From Celeribacter sp. HF31 (lineage in GTDB: Bacteria; Pseudomonadota; Alphaproteobacteria; Rhodobacterales; Rhodobacteraceae): a stretch of DNA of 64,000 nt. The stretch is from NCBI RefSeq assembly GCF_011806455.1, contig NZ_JAATOT010000001.1:310001-374000 (forward strand). Reading direction: 5' to 3'. The stretch's first letter is position 1. Every line of letters begins with the position of its first letter. Positions 63,031 to 64,000 of this stretch are shown one piece after another. The notes below the pieces were generated by a model. It was not told the origin of the DNA. It saw nothing but the letters and a program-made list of their open reading frames with translations, and did not search any database. The position numbers and the translations under genes are program-made.

Positions 63031-63639
63031 TTGAAGACTAAAGACGCGGCAGAACTCGGCAAACGCGCTAATGCGTCGGCAAAAGCGTGGGCATATGAGA
63101 GCCGACGAAACTGGCTCTTTTGGACCTTTTGTATTCGTATCCCATTTATCGCTCTATTGCTGGGCGGGTTAGGGTGCAGTTTTCTTCTTATTATGAATGC
63201 ATTCATTGTGAGTGAGGAGTGGTACAACTTTATAAAGCCATTTGTCTTACCAATTCTTGGTGTGTCATTTCTCTATGGATATTTTTTTGGAATTTGGTTT
63301 TCTCGAGTTGCGGCGGAGAGGATTTGGCATCCGCGAAATTATGGCTTTTTGATGCTGTACTTGGCTTTGCTATCGACAATATTCGGAGTTCCTGTCTCGG
63401 CGGGGATCCTATTTGGTGATCAAACTGCCATCACATATGTTGTCGAACGGGCGAACAGTCCGGGTGACAGTAAGTGCCGAAGGCCAATCGAGTTCGAAGG
63501 CATGCCGATCTTTCTTGACAGACTGTGTGGTACGCAGGAAGCATTTCAGTCGAATTTATCTCCGGGAGATAACATTGCGATTGTTGGAAGGGGCACGACA
63601 TGGGGCGTTTTTAAAAAGTCCGCCCATAAAATAGAGTGA
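63031..63639 (+). CDS. Orphan membrane protein, AT-rich
   Basis: A 202-residue protein with three or four predicted membrane helices (IPFIALLLGGLGCSFLLIMN, FVLPILGVSFLYGYFFGIWF, GFLMLYLALLSTIFGVPVSA) and a C-terminal soluble part with two cysteines. No recognisable family. Its base composition is far more AT-rich than rpoD and the flanks, suggesting acquisition. The best start is TTG 63031, 11 bp after AGGA; no in-frame ATG occurs at the N-terminus, so the start is uncertain. Confidence 0.6.
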   Translation: MKTKDAAELGKRANASAKAWAYESRRNWLFWTFCIRIPFIALLLGGLGCSFLLIMNAFIVSEEWYNFIKPFVLPILGVSFLYGYFFGIWFSRVAAERIWHPRNYGFLMLYLALLSTIFGVPVSAGILFGDQTAITYVVERANSPGDSKCRRPIEFEGMPIFLDRLCGTQEAFQSNLSPGDNIAIVGRGTTWGVFKKSAHKIE

Positions 63640-63695
63640 TGTCTCTTGGAGCTTGAATGCGCAACGCGGAACAAGGCCGTAGGCTGCCGCGCATC

Positions 63696-63727
63696 GGTCA
63701 TGCTGAAAGCATGCCTCCGGCATGACC
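63696..63727. repeat. Inverted repeat in the gap before the HlyU-like gene
   Basis: GGTCATGC (63696-63703) pairs with GCATGACC (63720-63727); a GCATGC sits in the loop and can pair alternatively. It lies within the gene-free 63640-63899, where I see nothing else to assign. Confidence 0.45.
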
Positions 63728-63899
63728 CGTCCAGCGGTCTGGCGATTTCTGAGCGCCGCGCGTCGATTTTAAGTCCGACGGATTTGGCAGGGATAAAGTG
63801 CGCCGTTCAAGCGTTCCATCGCCAGCCCCCGGTCAGGCGATGCGCGGCTTGCACTTCGGCCTCATGAGTCGCAAAATACCTCCCAAACAGGAGGCCCAA

Positions 63900-64000
63900 A
63901 TGTCCATTTTCTCCAAACTTTTCGGCGGCAAATCTGGTGGTCCATCCGATGCGCAAAGCGCGTCGAAAGAGGACGCAAAGCCTGAACTTTACGGCGATGA
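63900..64000 (+). CDS. HlyU-family regulator (5' end only)
   Basis: The gene starts at ATG 63900 with AGGAGG 7 bp upstream and runs off the window after 33 codons. The N-terminus MSIFSKLFGGKSGG is typical of the small HlyU proteins of Rhodobacteraceae, which share the MSxxSKLFGG start; the defining core of the domain lies outside the window, so the name is tentative. Confidence 0.55.
   Translation, partial: MSIFSKLFGGKSGGPSDAQSASKEDAKPELYGD

Noticed and set aside
1-64000. CRISPR arrays, insertion sequences, integrases or phage genes
   Set aside because: No regularly spaced repeats, transposase, integrase or phage structural genes were seen; the only long exact repeat is the tRNA-Glu pair.

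Overview
The window looks like chromosomal DNA of a GC-rich alphaproteobacterium of the Rhodobacteraceae (roseobacter/Rhodobacter group); the genus cannot be fixed from the sequence. The evidence is the gene content (PccR-type regulator next to pccB/pccA/mcm, a RpoE-ChrR singlet-oxygen cluster with cfa, DUF1365 and DUF2177 genes, PleD beside DUF3572, Hda, a short ProRS), a LexA box of the alphaproteobacterial GTTC-N7-GTTC type, and dense operons with 1-14 bp overlaps. No prophage, insertion sequence, CRISPR array or rRNA operon was found. Three stretches are clearly more AT-rich than the rest and look acquired: the 5' part of the gene at 6831, the Mrr-like nuclease at 28632-29555 and the membrane protein at 63031-63639.

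Layout. 0.2-0.5 kb: two tandem tRNA-Asp genes. 0.6-1.5 kb: an EamA-type exporter. 1.5-14.8 kb: a propionyl-CoA island, with regulator pccR, an MFS exporter, pccB, four accessory genes, a small lipoprotein, pccA, an SOS-type Y-family polymerase, a DUF4174 protein and methylmalonyl-CoA mutase. Propionyl-CoA is carboxylated to methylmalonyl-CoA and isomerised to succinyl-CoA; TTTGCA-type boxes upstream of pccR and pccB fit control by PccR. 14.9-19.5 kb: nhaA, VOC and GNAT proteins, a DjlA-like chaperone and an EEP-family hydrolase. 19.5-27.2 kb: ppx, hda, an AI-2E-type transporter, proS, DUF2937 and the LolCD lipoprotein exporter. 27.2-35.6 kb: a phosphotransferase, a secreted protein, the Mrr-like nuclease with a 24-bp palindrome, parE, ppk2, queC under a preQ1-I riboswitch, an IPNS-like dioxygenase, GNAT and DUF983.

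35.9-38.9 kb: a probable metal or envelope stress unit (EF-hand protein, ECF sigma, anti-sigma-like protein, periplasmic metal-sensor-like protein) and a small secreted protein. 39-43.3 kb: a c-di-GMP node, with PleD and a translationally coupled H-NOX / HNOBA-GGDEF pair whose H-NOX lacks the haem-ligating His. 43.4-49.6 kb: the singlet-oxygen regulon (DUF2177, SDR, Cfa, DUF1365, FAD oxidoreductase, and divergently rpoE-chrR), bracketed by two identical tRNA-Glu genes in inverted orientation. 49.7-55.3 kb: recJ, glpX, hom, a lipoprotein and a membrane protein. 55.4-58.3 kb: three Tad/Flp-like surface proteins including a VWA protein. 58.7-63 kb: dnaG and rpoD. The right edge holds an orphan membrane protein and the start of a HlyU-like gene.

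The most noteworthy items are the degenerate H-NOX/diguanylate cyclase pair, the inverted tRNA-Glu repeats around the RpoE-ChrR regulon with putative divergent sigma-E promoters, the winged-helix/RidA fusion inside the propionate cluster, and a set of four related half-sites forming two large hairpins between recJ and glpX.
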